Source: Asticcacaulis sp. AND118
Lineage (GTDB): Bacteria > Pseudomonadota > Alphaproteobacteria > Caulobacterales > Caulobacteraceae
Assembly (NCBI RefSeq): GCF_020535245.1
Contig: NZ_CP084910.1
Location: forward strand, 1,278,501-1,342,500
Direction: 5' to 3'
Length of the DNA: 64,000 nucleotides
Shown: one piece after another, positions 9,168 through 19,905 of the stretch
How the letters are laid out: the number at the start of each line of letters is the position of its first letter
Numbering within the stretch: the first letter of the stretch is position 1
Made by a program: the position numbers and the translations under genes
The notes under the pieces: model-generated
What the model saw: only the letters and a program-made list of their open reading frames with translations
Databases searched by the model: none
What the model was told of the DNA's origin: nothing

Positions 9168-10094
9168 ATGACCAAAGAGCCACTTTCCTTTCAGGATCTT
9201 ATCCTGACCCTGCACCATTACTGGAGCGCGCAGGGGTGCGTGATCCTTCAGCCCTACGACATCGAAGTCGGCGCAGGCACCCTGCATCCCGCCACCGTCC
9301 TGCGGGCGCTGGGCAAGAAGCCGTGGAAGGCCGCCTATGTGCAGCCGTCGCGCCGTCCGGTCGATGGCCGCTACGGCGAAAACCCCAACCGCCTCCAGCA
9401 CTATTATCAGTATCAGGTCATCCTCAAGCCGAATCCTGACAATCTTCAGGAACTCTACCTCGGCTCGCTGAAGGCCATCGGTCTGGACACCGCCCTGCAC
9501 GACATCCGCTTTGTCGAAGACGACTGGGAAAACCCGACCGTCGGCGCGTGGGGTCTTGGCTGGGAAGTGTGGTGCGACGGCATGGAAGTCACGCAGTACA
9601 CCTATTTCCAGGGCGTCGGCGGCATCGAGGTCGATGTGGTGTCGGGCGAGCTGACCTACGGCCTTGAGCGTCTGGCCATGTATCTGCAGAACGTCGACAA
9701 CGTCTACGACCTGAAATTCAACAATGACGGCGTGAAGTACGGCGACGTGTTCAAGGAGCAGGAACGTCAGTTTTCAGCCTTCAATTTCGAAGCGTCGGAC
9801 GTCGAAACGCTCAAGCGCCAGTTCGAGGACATGGAGCGCACAGTCACGCGCATCCTCAACACCGAAAACAGCCTCGGTTACAAGCTGGTCCTGCCGGCCT
9901 ACGACCACGTGCTCAAGGCCTCGCACCTGTTCAACCTCATGGACGCGCGCGGCGCCATCGCGGTGGCCGAGCGGCAATCCTACATCGGCCGCATCCGTGA
10001 TCTGTGCAAGGCCTGCGCGCTCGAATGGGCTTCGCAAGAAGCCCATTCAGACGATGGTAAAAAGCAATGGGCGGCACAAGAAGAAGCTAGATAA
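9168..10094 (+). CDS. glyQ: Glycine--tRNA ligase alpha subunit
   Basis: Catalytic alpha chain of the bacterial alpha2-beta2 glycyl-tRNA synthetase, which charges tRNA-Gly with glycine. The 308-residue length is normal. Highly conserved segments visible are [20 protein letters not shown] near the N-terminus, [13 protein letters not shown] [19 protein letters not shown], and [20 protein letters not shown]. The C-terminal ~15 residues ([14 protein letters not shown]) are a hydrophilic tail. The start ATG lies at a normal position and the gene is followed after five bases by glyS, so the two form an operon. A palindromic repeat lies upstream; no T-box-like leader was seen. Confidence 0.97.
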   Translation: MTKEPLSFQDLILTLHHYWSAQGCVILQPYDIEVGAGTLHPATVLRALGKKPWKAAYVQPSRRPVDGRYGENPNRLQHYYQYQVILKPNPDNLQELYLGSLKAIGLDTALHDIRFVEDDWENPTVGAWGLGWEVWCDGMEVTQYTYFQGVGGIEVDVVSGELTYGLERLAMYLQNVDNVYDLKFNNDGVKYGDVFKEQERQFSAFNFEASDVETLKRQFEDMERTVTRILNTENSLGYKLVLPAYDHVLKASHLFNLMDARGAIAVAERQSYIGRIRDLCKACALEWASQEAHSDDGKKQWAAQEEAR

Positions 10095-10099
10095 CACAA

Positions 10100-12379
10100 A
10101 TGGCTCAGTTACTTATCGAACTTTTCTCCGAAGAAATCCCGGCGCGTATGCAGTTTCAGGCCGCACGCGACTTCGAGCGTCTGTTTGGCGACCGCGCCAA
10201 GGCGCAGGGCCTGACCTGGGACAGCCTCAAGGCCTATGTGGGTCCGCGCCGTCTGGCCCTGCACGTCGAAGGCCTGCCGCTGGCGCAAGCCGCCGTCACC
10301 GAGGAGGTCAAGGGCCCCAAGGAAAACGCCCCGGAGCAGGCTATGGCCGGTTTCCTGCGCAAGGTTGGATTGACGCAGGACCAGCTTGTATTGGAAAACG
10401 GCGTGTGGATGGCGCGCATCGAAAAGCCCGCCAAGGCCACCGCCGAAGTCCTGCCGGGCATCCTCGAAGACGTCATTCTGAACTTCCCGTGGCCGAAATC
10501 GATGCGTTCGGGCACGTCGAGCTTCCGCTGGGTGCGTCCGCTGAAACGCATCCTGTTCCTGTTCGATGGCAAGGTCATTCCGCTGGAAATCGGCGGCGTG
10601 ACATCGGGCAATCTCACTCAGGGACACCGCGTCCTGTCGTCGGGCGAAGCCTTTACGGTCAGCGATTTCAATGACTACCGGAAGAAGCTGCGCGACGCCT
10701 TCGTCATCCTCGATCACGTCGAGCGGCAGTCGCTGATCCTCGATAAAGCCAATGAGGCCTGCGCCGCCGCCGGTTGCGCCCTGATGGAAGATCACGGCCT
10801 GCTCGAAGAGGTCGCCGGTCTGAATGAATGGCCGACGCCGCTGCTGGGCGACATGGACCCGAAATTTCTCAGCCTGCCGCCGGAGGTTATCAAGACCTCG
10901 ATGCGCACGCACCAGAAGTATTTCGCCGTGCGCGACCTGTCGACGGGCAAGATGGCGGCGAAGTTCGTCATCGTCGCCAATCAGGTGGCGTCGGACCAGG
11001 GCGTCGAAATCCGCCGCGGCAATGCCAAGGTGCTGTCGGCGCGTCTGTCGGATGGCGTCTTCTTCTGGTCGGAAGACAACCGTAAGGGCAATTTCGACGC
11101 CTGGGCGCAAAAGCTCAAGGGCGTGACTTTCCACGCCAAGCTGGGCACCATGGCTCAGCGCGTGGCCCGCATCGAAGCGCTGGCCGAGGTCATCGCCCCG
11201 CTGGTCAAGGCCGATGTCTCGCTGGCCAAGCAGGCGGCGCACCTGGCCAAGGCCGATCTGGCCTCCTACATGGTCGGCGAATTCCCGGAACTTCAGGGCG
11301 TCATGGGCGGCTATTACGCCGAAGCGGCCAAGCTGCCCGGCGATGTGGCCGAAGCCATCCGCGAACACTATAAGCCGCAGGGGCCCTCGGACTCGGTGCC
11401 CGAAGGCGCAGTCTCGGCGGCGGTGGCGCTGGCCGACAAGATCGACACGCTGGTCGGCTTCTTCGCCATCGACGAAAAGCCCACGGGTTCGAAAGATCCC
11501 TATGCCCTGCGCCGCGCGTCGCTCGGTATCCTGCGCATCCTGCGTCAGCACAATGTGCGCGCCTCGCTGTCTGAGTTGGTCGCCGCCTGGTATCAGTCGC
11601 TGCTGATCTATGCGGGGCCAGACCGCGCCGTGTTCGTGGATACGGACAACTGGCGCGGTTCCGCCGGTCCGCGCTGGGCCGAGGGCGAAACCGAGGTCTA
11701 TGAGAACTATCTGCGCGACTTCCGCGCCGGTCTGCTCGAAAGCCCGGTCTTCGTCATCCCGACCGACCGCGACTACGATCTGGACATGCAGTTCGAGCAC
11801 GTCCCGAACACGCCGCACGTCGAAAACGCCCTGCTGACCTTCCGCGACTACCGCACGGTGTCGGCGGAATTCGCCGACTTCTTCGCCGACCGTCTCAAGG
11901 TCATGCTGAAGGACGAAGGCGTGCGCTTCGACGTGGTCGAGGCCGGTTTCGCGGTGAAGGATGACGACATGGTGCGCACCGTGGCGCGCATCAAGGCGCT
12001 GGAAAGCGTGCTGGCGGCACCCGCGGGCAAAGACCTCGAAGCCGCCTATACCCGCGTGGCCAATATCCTCAATGCCGAGGCCAAGAAGGGCGCTCTGCCG
12101 TCCGCCGAACCGAAGCCGCTGGCCGCTGCGCCGGAGGTCGAGACGGCTCTGACGCAGCAGGTTATCACCCTGACGCCGGTGGTGGACAGGCTGATCGACG
12201 GCGAGCAGTTCGAAGAGGCGCTGACCAAGCTGGCAGCGTTGCGCGGCGCGGTCGATGCCTTCCTTGACGGCGTGCTGGTCAATTCCGACGTGGCGGCCGA
12301 GCGCGAAAACCGCCTGAGCCTGCTGGCGGCGCTGCGTCGTCTGATCGACGGCGTGGGTGATCTGTCGAAACTGGCCTAA
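10100..12379 (+). CDS. glyS: Glycine--tRNA ligase beta subunit
   Basis: Beta chain of glycyl-tRNA synthetase, which binds tRNA. The 759-residue length is somewhat longer than the usual ~690, with acidic and linker insertions in the second half (for example around VDTDNWRGSAGPRWAEGE). The N-terminus LLIELFSEEIPARMQ and the internal SMRWG-like KSMRSGTSSFRWVRPLKRILFLF match the family, as does RTHQKYFAVRD. A GSKDPYALRRASLGILRIL segment precedes the C-terminal anticodon-binding-like domain. It is five bases downstream of glyQ and must be co-expressed. A foldback repeat follows directly. Confidence 0.96.
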   Translation: MAQLLIELFSEEIPARMQFQAARDFERLFGDRAKAQGLTWDSLKAYVGPRRLALHVEGLPLAQAAVTEEVKGPKENAPEQAMAGFLRKVGLTQDQLVLENGVWMARIEKPAKATAEVLPGILEDVILNFPWPKSMRSGTSSFRWVRPLKRILFLFDGKVIPLEIGGVTSGNLTQGHRVLSSGEAFTVSDFNDYRKKLRDAFVILDHVERQSLILDKANEACAAAGCALMEDHGLLEEVAGLNEWPTPLLGDMDPKFLSLPPEVIKTSMRTHQKYFAVRDLSTGKMAAKFVIVANQVASDQGVEIRRGNAKVLSARLSDGVFFWSEDNRKGNFDAWAQKLKGVTFHAKLGTMAQRVARIEALAEVIAPLVKADVSLAKQAAHLAKADLASYMVGEFPELQGVMGGYYAEAAKLPGDVAEAIREHYKPQGPSDSVPEGAVSAAVALADKIDTLVGFFAIDEKPTGSKDPYALRRASLGILRILRQHNVRASLSELVAAWYQSLLIYAGPDRAVFVDTDNWRGSAGPRWAEGETEVYENYLRDFRAGLLESPVFVIPTDRDYDLDMQFEHVPNTPHVENALLTFRDYRTVSAEFADFFADRLKVMLKDEGVRFDVVEAGFAVKDDDMVRTVARIKALESVLAAPAGKDLEAAYTRVANILNAEAKKGALPSAEPKPLAAAPEVETALTQQVITLTPVVDRLIDGEQFEEALTKLAALRGAVDAFLDGVLVNSDVAAERENRLSLLAALRRLIDGVGDLSKLA

Positions 12380-12384
12380 TCTTT

Positions 12385-12571
12385 TCTCCTCCCTGTGCCG
12401 AAGGCATGGGGAGGGCCGGGTGGCCGGTGCCAGACCGCCCGAAGGGTGGTGGAGGGGGATGACTCCCAATCCACCATGTATTGAAACCCTGATTAGCGGC
12501 TTTGCCGCCCCCTCCGTCTCATCGCCTTTGGCGCTGATCCACCTCCCCATGCCTTAGGCACAGGGAGGAGA
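12385..12571. repeat. Intergenic foldback repeat, copy 2
   Basis: The 322-base gap after glyS is largely a second copy of the element at 4266-4439. The left end, CTCCTCCCTGTGCCGAAGGC, is identical over 20 bases. The right end is CCACCTCCCCATGCC...CACAGGGAGGAG. The central part differs between copies. The remainder, 12572-12701, contains a GC-rich stretch and the ppdK upstream region; I see nothing else in it. Confidence 0.82.
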
Positions 12572-12701
12572 GGGATTTCGAATTACATAAAAACTTATTC
12601 CCTGACCGTCGCGCGCGCGTGTACCGTCTTCCTCAATTGTCCGGCCGTGCCAGCCGGATGAGCAGATTGTTTTATCTGATTGATGAAAGAGGAATTTTTA
12701 A

Positions 12702-15368
<2,667 letters not shown>

Positions 15369-15447
15369 TTAGCCCCGCTGGGATTGCCGCAGAATTTTAA
15401 AAGTCGGCCATCGCGGCCAAGTAAGCCGTCACCGTATCAAGATGAAA

Positions 15448-15475
15448 AGCCCGGCGTTCCGCGCCGGGCTTTTTT
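15448..15475 (+). terminator. Rho-independent terminator after ppdK
   Basis: Stem AGCCCGGCG / CGCCGGGCT with a short loop and a run of six T residues. It is 80 bases beyond the ppdK stop. Confidence 0.85.
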
Positions 15476-15640
15476 CATAAGGTTTTCCCCGGGTTTTCCC
15501 CTCTGGGGCGTATGTCTTGGCGCTGTCACATGTGCTGGTTAAGTTAACTGACCCCGGATGTCTGCGAGCTATTGTCAGGTGTCCGGATTTGAGGTTTAGT
15601 CGTTAACGATTTCAGATTTTCGATTTTCCGGGGACATGGC

Positions 15641-16060
15641 ATGTCGTCCAAAACAGTATGGGGACTGGGACTGCTGCTTCTGACCGCTGGCGCAGGCGTG
15701 GGGCTGTACAAGCTTCTCCCGGCCATGCCTCAGGCGCTGGAGGCCCGCGTCGCCGACGCACTGAAGGCCGAGGGGCTGGGCGATGTCGCCTATGAGGTCG
15801 ATGGCCTGAATGTGCGCCTCAGCCTTAAGGTGCAGGACTTCCGTCCCAATCTCACGGCGGAGGACCGCAAGGCGCGTCTGACGCAGGCCGCCGCCGCGGT
15901 GCGCAGCCTGCAGCCGGAACTGCCGCCGGAAATCGAAGTCTATGTCCCGAAGGGCGAAGGGTATCTGTACGGTCCGGCGCTGCAGGTGCTGACCGATACG
16001 ACCGAAGCGCCGATGCGGGTGTCTATGGGGAAGACCGATCATGCTTTATCTGATCTTTGA
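15641..16060 (+). CDS. Membrane-anchored conserved protein of unknown function
   Basis: 139 residues. One N-terminal hydrophobic segment (VWGLGLLLLTAGAGVGLYKLL, about residues 6-26) probably anchors it in the inner membrane. A soluble part of about 110 residues follows, rich in charged residues with alternating hydrophobic positions (YEVDGLNVRLSLKVQDF), faintly like a BON-type fold. I do not recognise a named family. The 3' end overlaps a 30-residue membrane ORF, and a second single-span protein follows at 16233. The three may form an envelope-associated unit. Confidence 0.65.
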   Translation: MSSKTVWGLGLLLLTAGAGVGLYKLLPAMPQALEARVADALKAEGLGDVAYEVDGLNVRLSLKVQDFRPNLTAEDRKARLTQAAAAVRSLQPELPPEIEVYVPKGEGYLYGPALQVLTDTTEAPMRVSMGKTDHALSDL

Positions 16061-16133
16061 GTTGCGCTGGCTGCTGCTGGGTGCGGCGGCTTTGGGCCTG
16101 ATGACGGGCTTTCTGGCGCGTCGCGCGGGTTAG
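16041..16133 (+). CDS. Small single-span membrane protein (30 aa)
   Basis: An ATG ORF of 30 codons encoding MLYLIFELRWLLLGAAALGL and a short basic tail (FLARRAG), which reads as one transmembrane helix with positive-inside topology. It overlaps the end of the upstream gene by 20 bases in another frame and is followed directly by a hairpin. The overlap and the membrane-like composition argue for a real gene, but there is no recognised family and chance cannot be excluded. Confidence 0.5.
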   Translation: MLYLIFELRWLLLGAAALGLMTGFLARRAG

Positions 16134-16165
16134 AGCCTTCATCATGATAAAGGCTCTAACTTTTT
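16132..16165 (+). terminator. Probable terminator hairpin
   Basis: Inverted repeat AGAGCCTT...AAGGCTCT around a central ATCATGAT, followed by AACTTTTT. It begins inside the stop codon of the 30-residue ORF and may attenuate rather than end transcription, because a similarly oriented gene follows 75 bases later. Confidence 0.55.
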
Positions 16166-16173
16166 GGATTGAC

Positions 16174-16217
16174 GCGCTTTTTGACCCGAAAAGTGCGTCC
16201 CACTTTTCGGAAAGCGC
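16174..16217. repeat. Long hairpin with CCGAAAAGTG arms
   Basis: Nested inverted repeat: outer arms GCGCTTT / AAAGCGC and inner arms CCGAAAAGTG / CACTTTTCGG with a five-base loop. CACTTTTCGG palindromes of this kind are, from memory, common intergenic repeats in alphaproteobacteria. It lies just upstream of the GGGGG ribosome-binding site of the next gene. Confidence 0.65.
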
Positions 16218-16232
16218 TTAGGGGGCATATAA

Positions 16233-17090
16233 ATGTATTTGCTGATCGCACAATCGGCGGCCCTGCTTCTGGCGGTGTTCCTGTTCAGCGGCTTCGTGGG
16301 CTGGCACCTGTCGCCCAGGCCGAAGCGCGCCGTTCGTCGCATCTCCATCTTCGATGAAGCGCCCGCGCCGCTGGTCGATTCGACGCTCGATGCGCCCCTC
16401 AGCACGCCGGCGGTTGAAACGCGTCCGGTCGCCGATCCGATGGTGGCCGCGGCTCAGACGCTGAATGCGTCGCGTCAGGCCGTGCAGGCCCCGACCGCGC
16501 TGCAGGCCGAATTTGTCGCGCCGCGCCCGTCGGCCGAGATTATTCCGCTGCGCCCGGTGGCCCCGCCCGTGGTGGCTGCGCCGGCCGCGCCGCAGCCGGC
16601 TCCGGTCGGCGTATCGACCGAGCTCGAGCCCGCCATCATGGCCGGGATCGAGCGCCCGGAATCGATGGTAGCAGAATCGTCGGCAGAAGCGCCGGTTGAG
16701 GCGCCGGTTGTCGCCGCGCCGCAGGTCGAGCCCGTGATTGAACTGCCCGTGATTGAACTGGTTGACCGCACTTCGCGCCCCAAGGCCTCGCTGTTGTCGT
16801 CCATGACGCCCGAAAGCGTCCGTGCCGCCGTTGAACAGGCGGGCACGGGCCTTGAGCCGCATCGTCTGGCGAGGCCGGAAGGCATGCCGGATGACCTGAC
16901 GCTGATTTCAGGGATCGGTGGCGATAACGAGCGCGAACTGAATATGCTGGGTATCTACCACTACTGGCAGGTGGCGAGCTGGACGCCGGAGCACGTGGCC
17001 TGGCTGTCGGCCCGCGTCCATGCGGCGCCGCGTATCGTGCGCGAAAACTGGATGGCTCAGGCGGCGCGTCTGGCGGGCCGCGCGGCGTAA
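16233..17090 (+). CDS. Membrane-anchored Ala/Pro-rich protein with C-terminal helix-hairpin-helix-like domain
   Basis: 285 residues. An N-terminal transmembrane helix (YLLIAQSAALLLAVFLFSGF) is followed by a ~190-residue Ala/Pro/Val-rich linker of low complexity. The C-terminal ~65 residues contain DDLTLISGIGGDNERELNML and HYWQVASWTPEHVAWL. This resembles the HhH-like segment found as C-terminal extensions of alphaproteobacterial NuoE and ribosomal protein L21 (knowledge of the families, not a search). Nucleic-acid or protein binding near the membrane is possible, but function is unknown. The start has GGGGG seven bases upstream. A terminator follows at 17114. Confidence 0.7.
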   Translation: MYLLIAQSAALLLAVFLFSGFVGWHLSPRPKRAVRRISIFDEAPAPLVDSTLDAPLSTPAVETRPVADPMVAAAQTLNASRQAVQAPTALQAEFVAPRPSAEIIPLRPVAPPVVAAPAAPQPAPVGVSTELEPAIMAGIERPESMVAESSAEAPVEAPVVAAPQVEPVIELPVIELVDRTSRPKASLLSSMTPESVRAAVEQAGTGLEPHRLARPEGMPDDLTLISGIGGDNERELNMLGIYHYWQVASWTPEHVAWLSARVHAAPRIVRENWMAQAARLAGRAA

Positions 17091-17113
17091 GCCTTTCAGA
17101 TCATTGAAAACGG

Positions 17114-17145
17114 AAAAGCCGGCGGGTGAATCTGCCGGCTTTTTC
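17114..17145 (+). terminator. Rho-independent terminator
   Basis: Stem AGCCGGC / GCCGGCT with a ten-base loop and a T run, 24 bases after the preceding stop. Confidence 0.8.
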
Positions 17146-17155
17146 TATGGCCACA

Positions 17156-17289
17156 GAAAACACGGAAAGCAAGGACTTCATTGCGCAAATACTACGGGTG
17201 AAACGCGCCTAAACTATGCAAGTCACGCTATAGAAAAGGCCCTTTGGGCAAGATGCGCGTCTCAGTTTTTACGTGCTTTCCGTGTTTTC
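17156..17289. repeat. Inverted repeat with 16-bp perfect arms
   Basis: GAAAACACGGAAAGCA at 17156-17171 recurs as its exact reverse complement at 17274-17289. The 102 bases between are non-coding. The layout, perfect terminal arms around a short AT-richer core, resembles a miniature inverted-repeat element. I see no target duplication. It lies between convergent genes. Confidence 0.65.
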
Positions 17290-17303
17290 CGCGATTTAAC
17301 TTT

Positions 17304-18233
17304 CTACCCTCTCGGCAAGCTCAACCCCAGCGACGGGCTGAAACGGAAGCGGTCGCGGTCATAGGCGTAAAGCTCCGCCGGACGGCCGCCCGTGTCGTCG
17401 CGCATGACGCCGGTCGGGCGCACGAAACCCGTGCGTTCCAGCGCGCGGCGGAAGTTCTGCTTGTGCAGTGGCAGGCCGCAAATAGCCTCCAGCGAGCGCT
17501 GCAATTCCAGCAGCGTAAATCGCTCCGGCATCAGTTCGAAGATCACCGGGCGGTATTTCAGCTTGCCCCTCAGGCGCGACAGGCCGGTAGCGAGGATGCG
17601 CCGGTGATCGGAAAGCATGGCCGTGCCGCTGCCGGTCGAGGCTTCGGCGCAGCGCGACTCGCGGATCAGGCAGGCGCTGTAGAGCAGTTCATAGCGGTCG
17701 AGCACGCGCTCTTCGTTCCACAGATCGCTGTCTTCGGGGAACAGGGTTTCGACCCGACCGCGCCGTTCCGCCGCTATCTTCGGATCCGGCGCAGCGGCGC
17801 ACCAGTCGCGCAGGTGTTTGCGCAGAGGGGCGACCGCCGCCGGTTCGCCCCGCCGCCAGTCCTCCCAGGGAAAAAAGGTTGAATAGGGCTTCCATTGCGC
17901 CGACAACTGCGACTGGAAGGCGCTGTCGGCGGTAAGCGCCAGATAGCCCAGCGAAATGACGCGTTGATAGTCGTCGTCAGGGGCCAGCGAACTCAACCCC
18001 TGACGGCCTTCGTCGCCGAAGGAGTAGAGCTGTTCGACATAGCCGGCGGAAAACCCCGTCTGTTCGGTGACGAAGGCGCGCACGGCCAGATCGAAGGTCC
18101 GGTGGGCTTCGGGACGAAAAGGTCCGGAGGGCAGGGCCGTGCCGTCGGGCAGGGTCAGGCACAGGACCATCGCTTCATTGTCCTTGATCGCCATCACCAC
18201 GGCGGACAGTTCGATAGTCAGGCTGACCGACAC
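17304..18233 (-). CDS. nadQ: NadQ-like NAD biosynthesis regulator (Nudix-related, winged helix)
   Basis: 309 residues. The N-terminal part (about 1-160) has a Nudix-like fold pattern (FRPEAHRTFDLAVRAFVTEQTG, YLALTADS) but no complete Nudix box, consistent with a ligand-sensing domain that does not hydrolyse. The C-terminal part (about 220-300) has a winged-helix pattern: RFTLLELQRSLEAICGLPLHKQNFRRALER...GRPAELYAYDRDRF. This arrangement fits COG4111/NadQ, known in Rhizobiales as a repressor of NAD synthesis genes. No nad genes are nearby, so regulation would be in trans. It sits 12 bp downstream of an HD hydrolase gene, probably in one operon. Confidence 0.8.
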   Translation of the reverse strand: MSVSLTIELSAVVMAIKDNEAMVLCLTLPDGTALPSGPFRPEAHRTFDLAVRAFVTEQTGFSAGYVEQLYSFGDEGRQGLSSLAPDDDYQRVISLGYLALTADSAFQSQLSAQWKPYSTFFPWEDWRRGEPAAVAPLRKHLRDWCAAAPDPKIAAERRGRVETLFPEDSDLWNEERVLDRYELLYSACLIRESRCAEASTGSGTAMLSDHRRILATGLSRLRGKLKYRPVIFELMPERFTLLELQRSLEAICGLPLHKQNFRRALERTGFVRPTGVMRDDTGGRPAELYAYDRDRFRFSPSLGLSLPRG

Positions 18234-18245
18234 GGCATTTCCCCC

Positions 18246-18857
18246 CTACAAACTTTTGCTGAGGATGTGGAACCTGTCGATGAAGCGCGCGCTGGCTTCG
18301 GCGCTCGACAGGGAGATCAGGTCGAGATGGTAGCCTTCCGGCGGCGTGCCGAAGAAGGTCCGCGCTTCGGTATCGGAAAACCCGACCAGTTGCGTGGCTT
18401 CGAAATAGGCGCAGGCGTGGTCGGCGCGCTTGATCAGCGCCTTGATCTTGGCCGGCACGACGGCGGGCAGGCCGAAGCGGATGTGGATGGCCTGCTCCAG
18501 ATGGTGCTCGAAACGCTTGTAATCGAGGCCCAGCGCCGCCTTGAACGGCGAGATCATGTCGCCGATGACGTATTCCGGCGCGTCGTGCAGAAGGGCGGTC
18601 AGCCGCCATTTCGTCTCAAGCCCCGGCTCGATATGGGCGCAGATGGCCTCGACGATCAGAGAATGCTGGGCGACGGAAAAGCCGTGCTCACCCGTGGTTT
18701 GCCCGTTCCAGCGGGCCACACGCGACAGGCCCAGCGCGATGTCGTCGATCTCGATATCGATGGCCGACGGGTCGAGCAGATCCAGACGACGGCCGGACAG
18801 CATACGCTGCCAGGCGCGGGGTGCGGGATCGGCTTGAGGGCGGCGGCGGGGCGGCAT
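18246..18857 (-). CDS. HD-domain phosphohydrolase (YfbR-like)
   Basis: 203 residues, cytosolic. HD-domain metal ligands are visible: GEHGFSVAQHS (His), TALLHDAPEYVIGD (His-Asp pair) and a later Asp in KRADHACAYFEA. The family (COG1896) includes 5'-deoxynucleotidases such as YfbR, so a nucleotide monophosphate is the likely substrate, but specificity is not readable. The gene is first in a two-gene operon with nadQ, which hints at nucleotide or NAD metabolism. The N-terminus is Arg/Pro-rich. Confidence 0.82.
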   Translation of the reverse strand: MPPRRRPQADPAPRAWQRMLSGRRLDLLDPSAIDIEIDDIALGLSRVARWNGQTTGEHGFSVAQHSLIVEAICAHIEPGLETKWRLTALLHDAPEYVIGDMISPFKAALGLDYKRFEHHLEQAIHIRFGLPAVVPAKIKALIKRADHACAYFEATQLVGFSDTEARTFFGTPPEGYHLDLISLSSAEASARFIDRFHILSKSL

Positions 18858-19012
18858 GACGTTTCACGATTTATTGACGGGATACTTGCGAGTTGAGGCC
18901 ATATGCCGCGTGTCGAAATCGCTGCGACCGGCCTATACTCAGACGGCAATATAGCGGCTTTGCCTTTCGCGTCGCCGTTAAATGCGGACCATGCACAAAA
19001 AAGGAGGCCAGA

Positions 19013-19849
19013 ATGACGGATTCCCCCCAAACTGCCGGTGGCGCCTGGGCGCGCGTATCGGTGCCTGTATCGGGCGCGACGTCGGAAGATGTGGCCATCT
19101 CCATCGCTGCCGACATCGCCCGCAGCTTCGGCGGGCAGTTGAACTTTCTCTTTGCGCCGCCCGATCCGGCGGAACTGGCGCCGTGGCTGGGCGAAGGCTT
19201 CATGGGCACGGTGCAGATGGCGGCCATGGACGGGCTGAAATCCGCCGCCGAAGAGGCCGAGGCCGTGGCGCGCGAGGCCTATAACGCCACCCCTTATGAC
19301 AACAAGCTGTTTGTACCGTTGAAATCACCGGTGTGGCAGTGTCTGGCCACTGAAACCCGCCTGTCAGACATCGTGGTCTTCGGCGACGAGAGCGCGCGCG
19401 GGCGGGGTCTTCTGTCCGAAGCCTTTCAGCAGGTGCTGATGGAAGAGCGGGCCGGTGTTTTCATCGCGCGTCAGCCGTTCGACGTCGGCGGCACGGCGCT
19501 GGTGGCCTGGGACGGCAAGGAGCCGTCGTCGCGCGCGGCGCGCCGGGCGGTGCCGTTGTTGCGAAAGGCGTCCAAGGTTGTGGTGGCCGGTGCGCCGGTC
19601 AGTGAAAATCCGGCCGATCTGGGGAAGTTGGCGCGCTACTACATGCTGCACGGTCTGGCTGTCGAGGTCGATCTGCTGCCTAAGAGCAACGACCTGATCG
19701 GCACGCTGGTCGAAGCCAATCAGCGGCATCAGGCGCAGTACATGGTCGCCGGGGCCTTCGGGCGTTCGCGCCTGCGCGAGTTCGCCTTTGGCGGCACGAC
19801 GCGCGCCTTGCTGCACAATACGAACCTCAACCTCTATATGGCGCATTAG
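19013..19849 (+). CDS. Tandem universal stress protein (UspA family)
   Basis: About 278 residues, enough for two Usp domains. The N-terminal half begins WARVSVPVSGATSEDVAISIAADIA, and the C-terminal half has ALVAWDGKEPSSRAARRAVPLLRKA and ends with YMVAGAFGRSRLREFAFGGTTRALL, which matches the Usp nucleotide-binding G-2X-G-9X-G(S/T) region. Role inferred from the family: stress response. The start at MTDSPQ is fixed by an excellent AAGGAGG site six bases upstream; the frame is open further upstream but lacks such a site. Divergent from the HD/nadQ operon. Confidence 0.88.
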   Translation: MTDSPQTAGGAWARVSVPVSGATSEDVAISIAADIARSFGGQLNFLFAPPDPAELAPWLGEGFMGTVQMAAMDGLKSAAEEAEAVAREAYNATPYDNKLFVPLKSPVWQCLATETRLSDIVVFGDESARGRGLLSEAFQQVLMEERAGVFIARQPFDVGGTALVAWDGKEPSSRAARRAVPLLRKASKVVVAGAPVSENPADLGKLARYYMLHGLAVEVDLLPKSNDLIGTLVEANQRHQAQYMVAGAFGRSRLREFAFGGTTRALLHNTNLNLYMAH

Positions 19850-19870
19850 AAGTTCGACATAAGTTATGGA

Positions 19871-19903
19871 AAAGGCGGTGGAATTTCCACCGCTTTTTTT
19901 TTT
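19871..19903. terminator. Bidirectional terminator
   Basis: Near-perfect stem GCGGTGGAA / TTCCACCGC, followed by ten T residues on the plus strand and a CTTTTCC tract on the minus strand. It lies between the convergent usp and flbA-like genes. Confidence 0.85.
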
Positions 19904-19905
19904 AC

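Noticed and set aside
10109..12550. An 813-codon frame antisense to glyS
   Set aside because: It has no recognisable domain, and glyS on the opposite strand is certain. Long antisense frames are expected at this GC content.
12357..12557. A 66-codon frame across the second foldback repeat
   Set aside because: It consists of repeat sequence and the overlapping end of glyS; no independent support.
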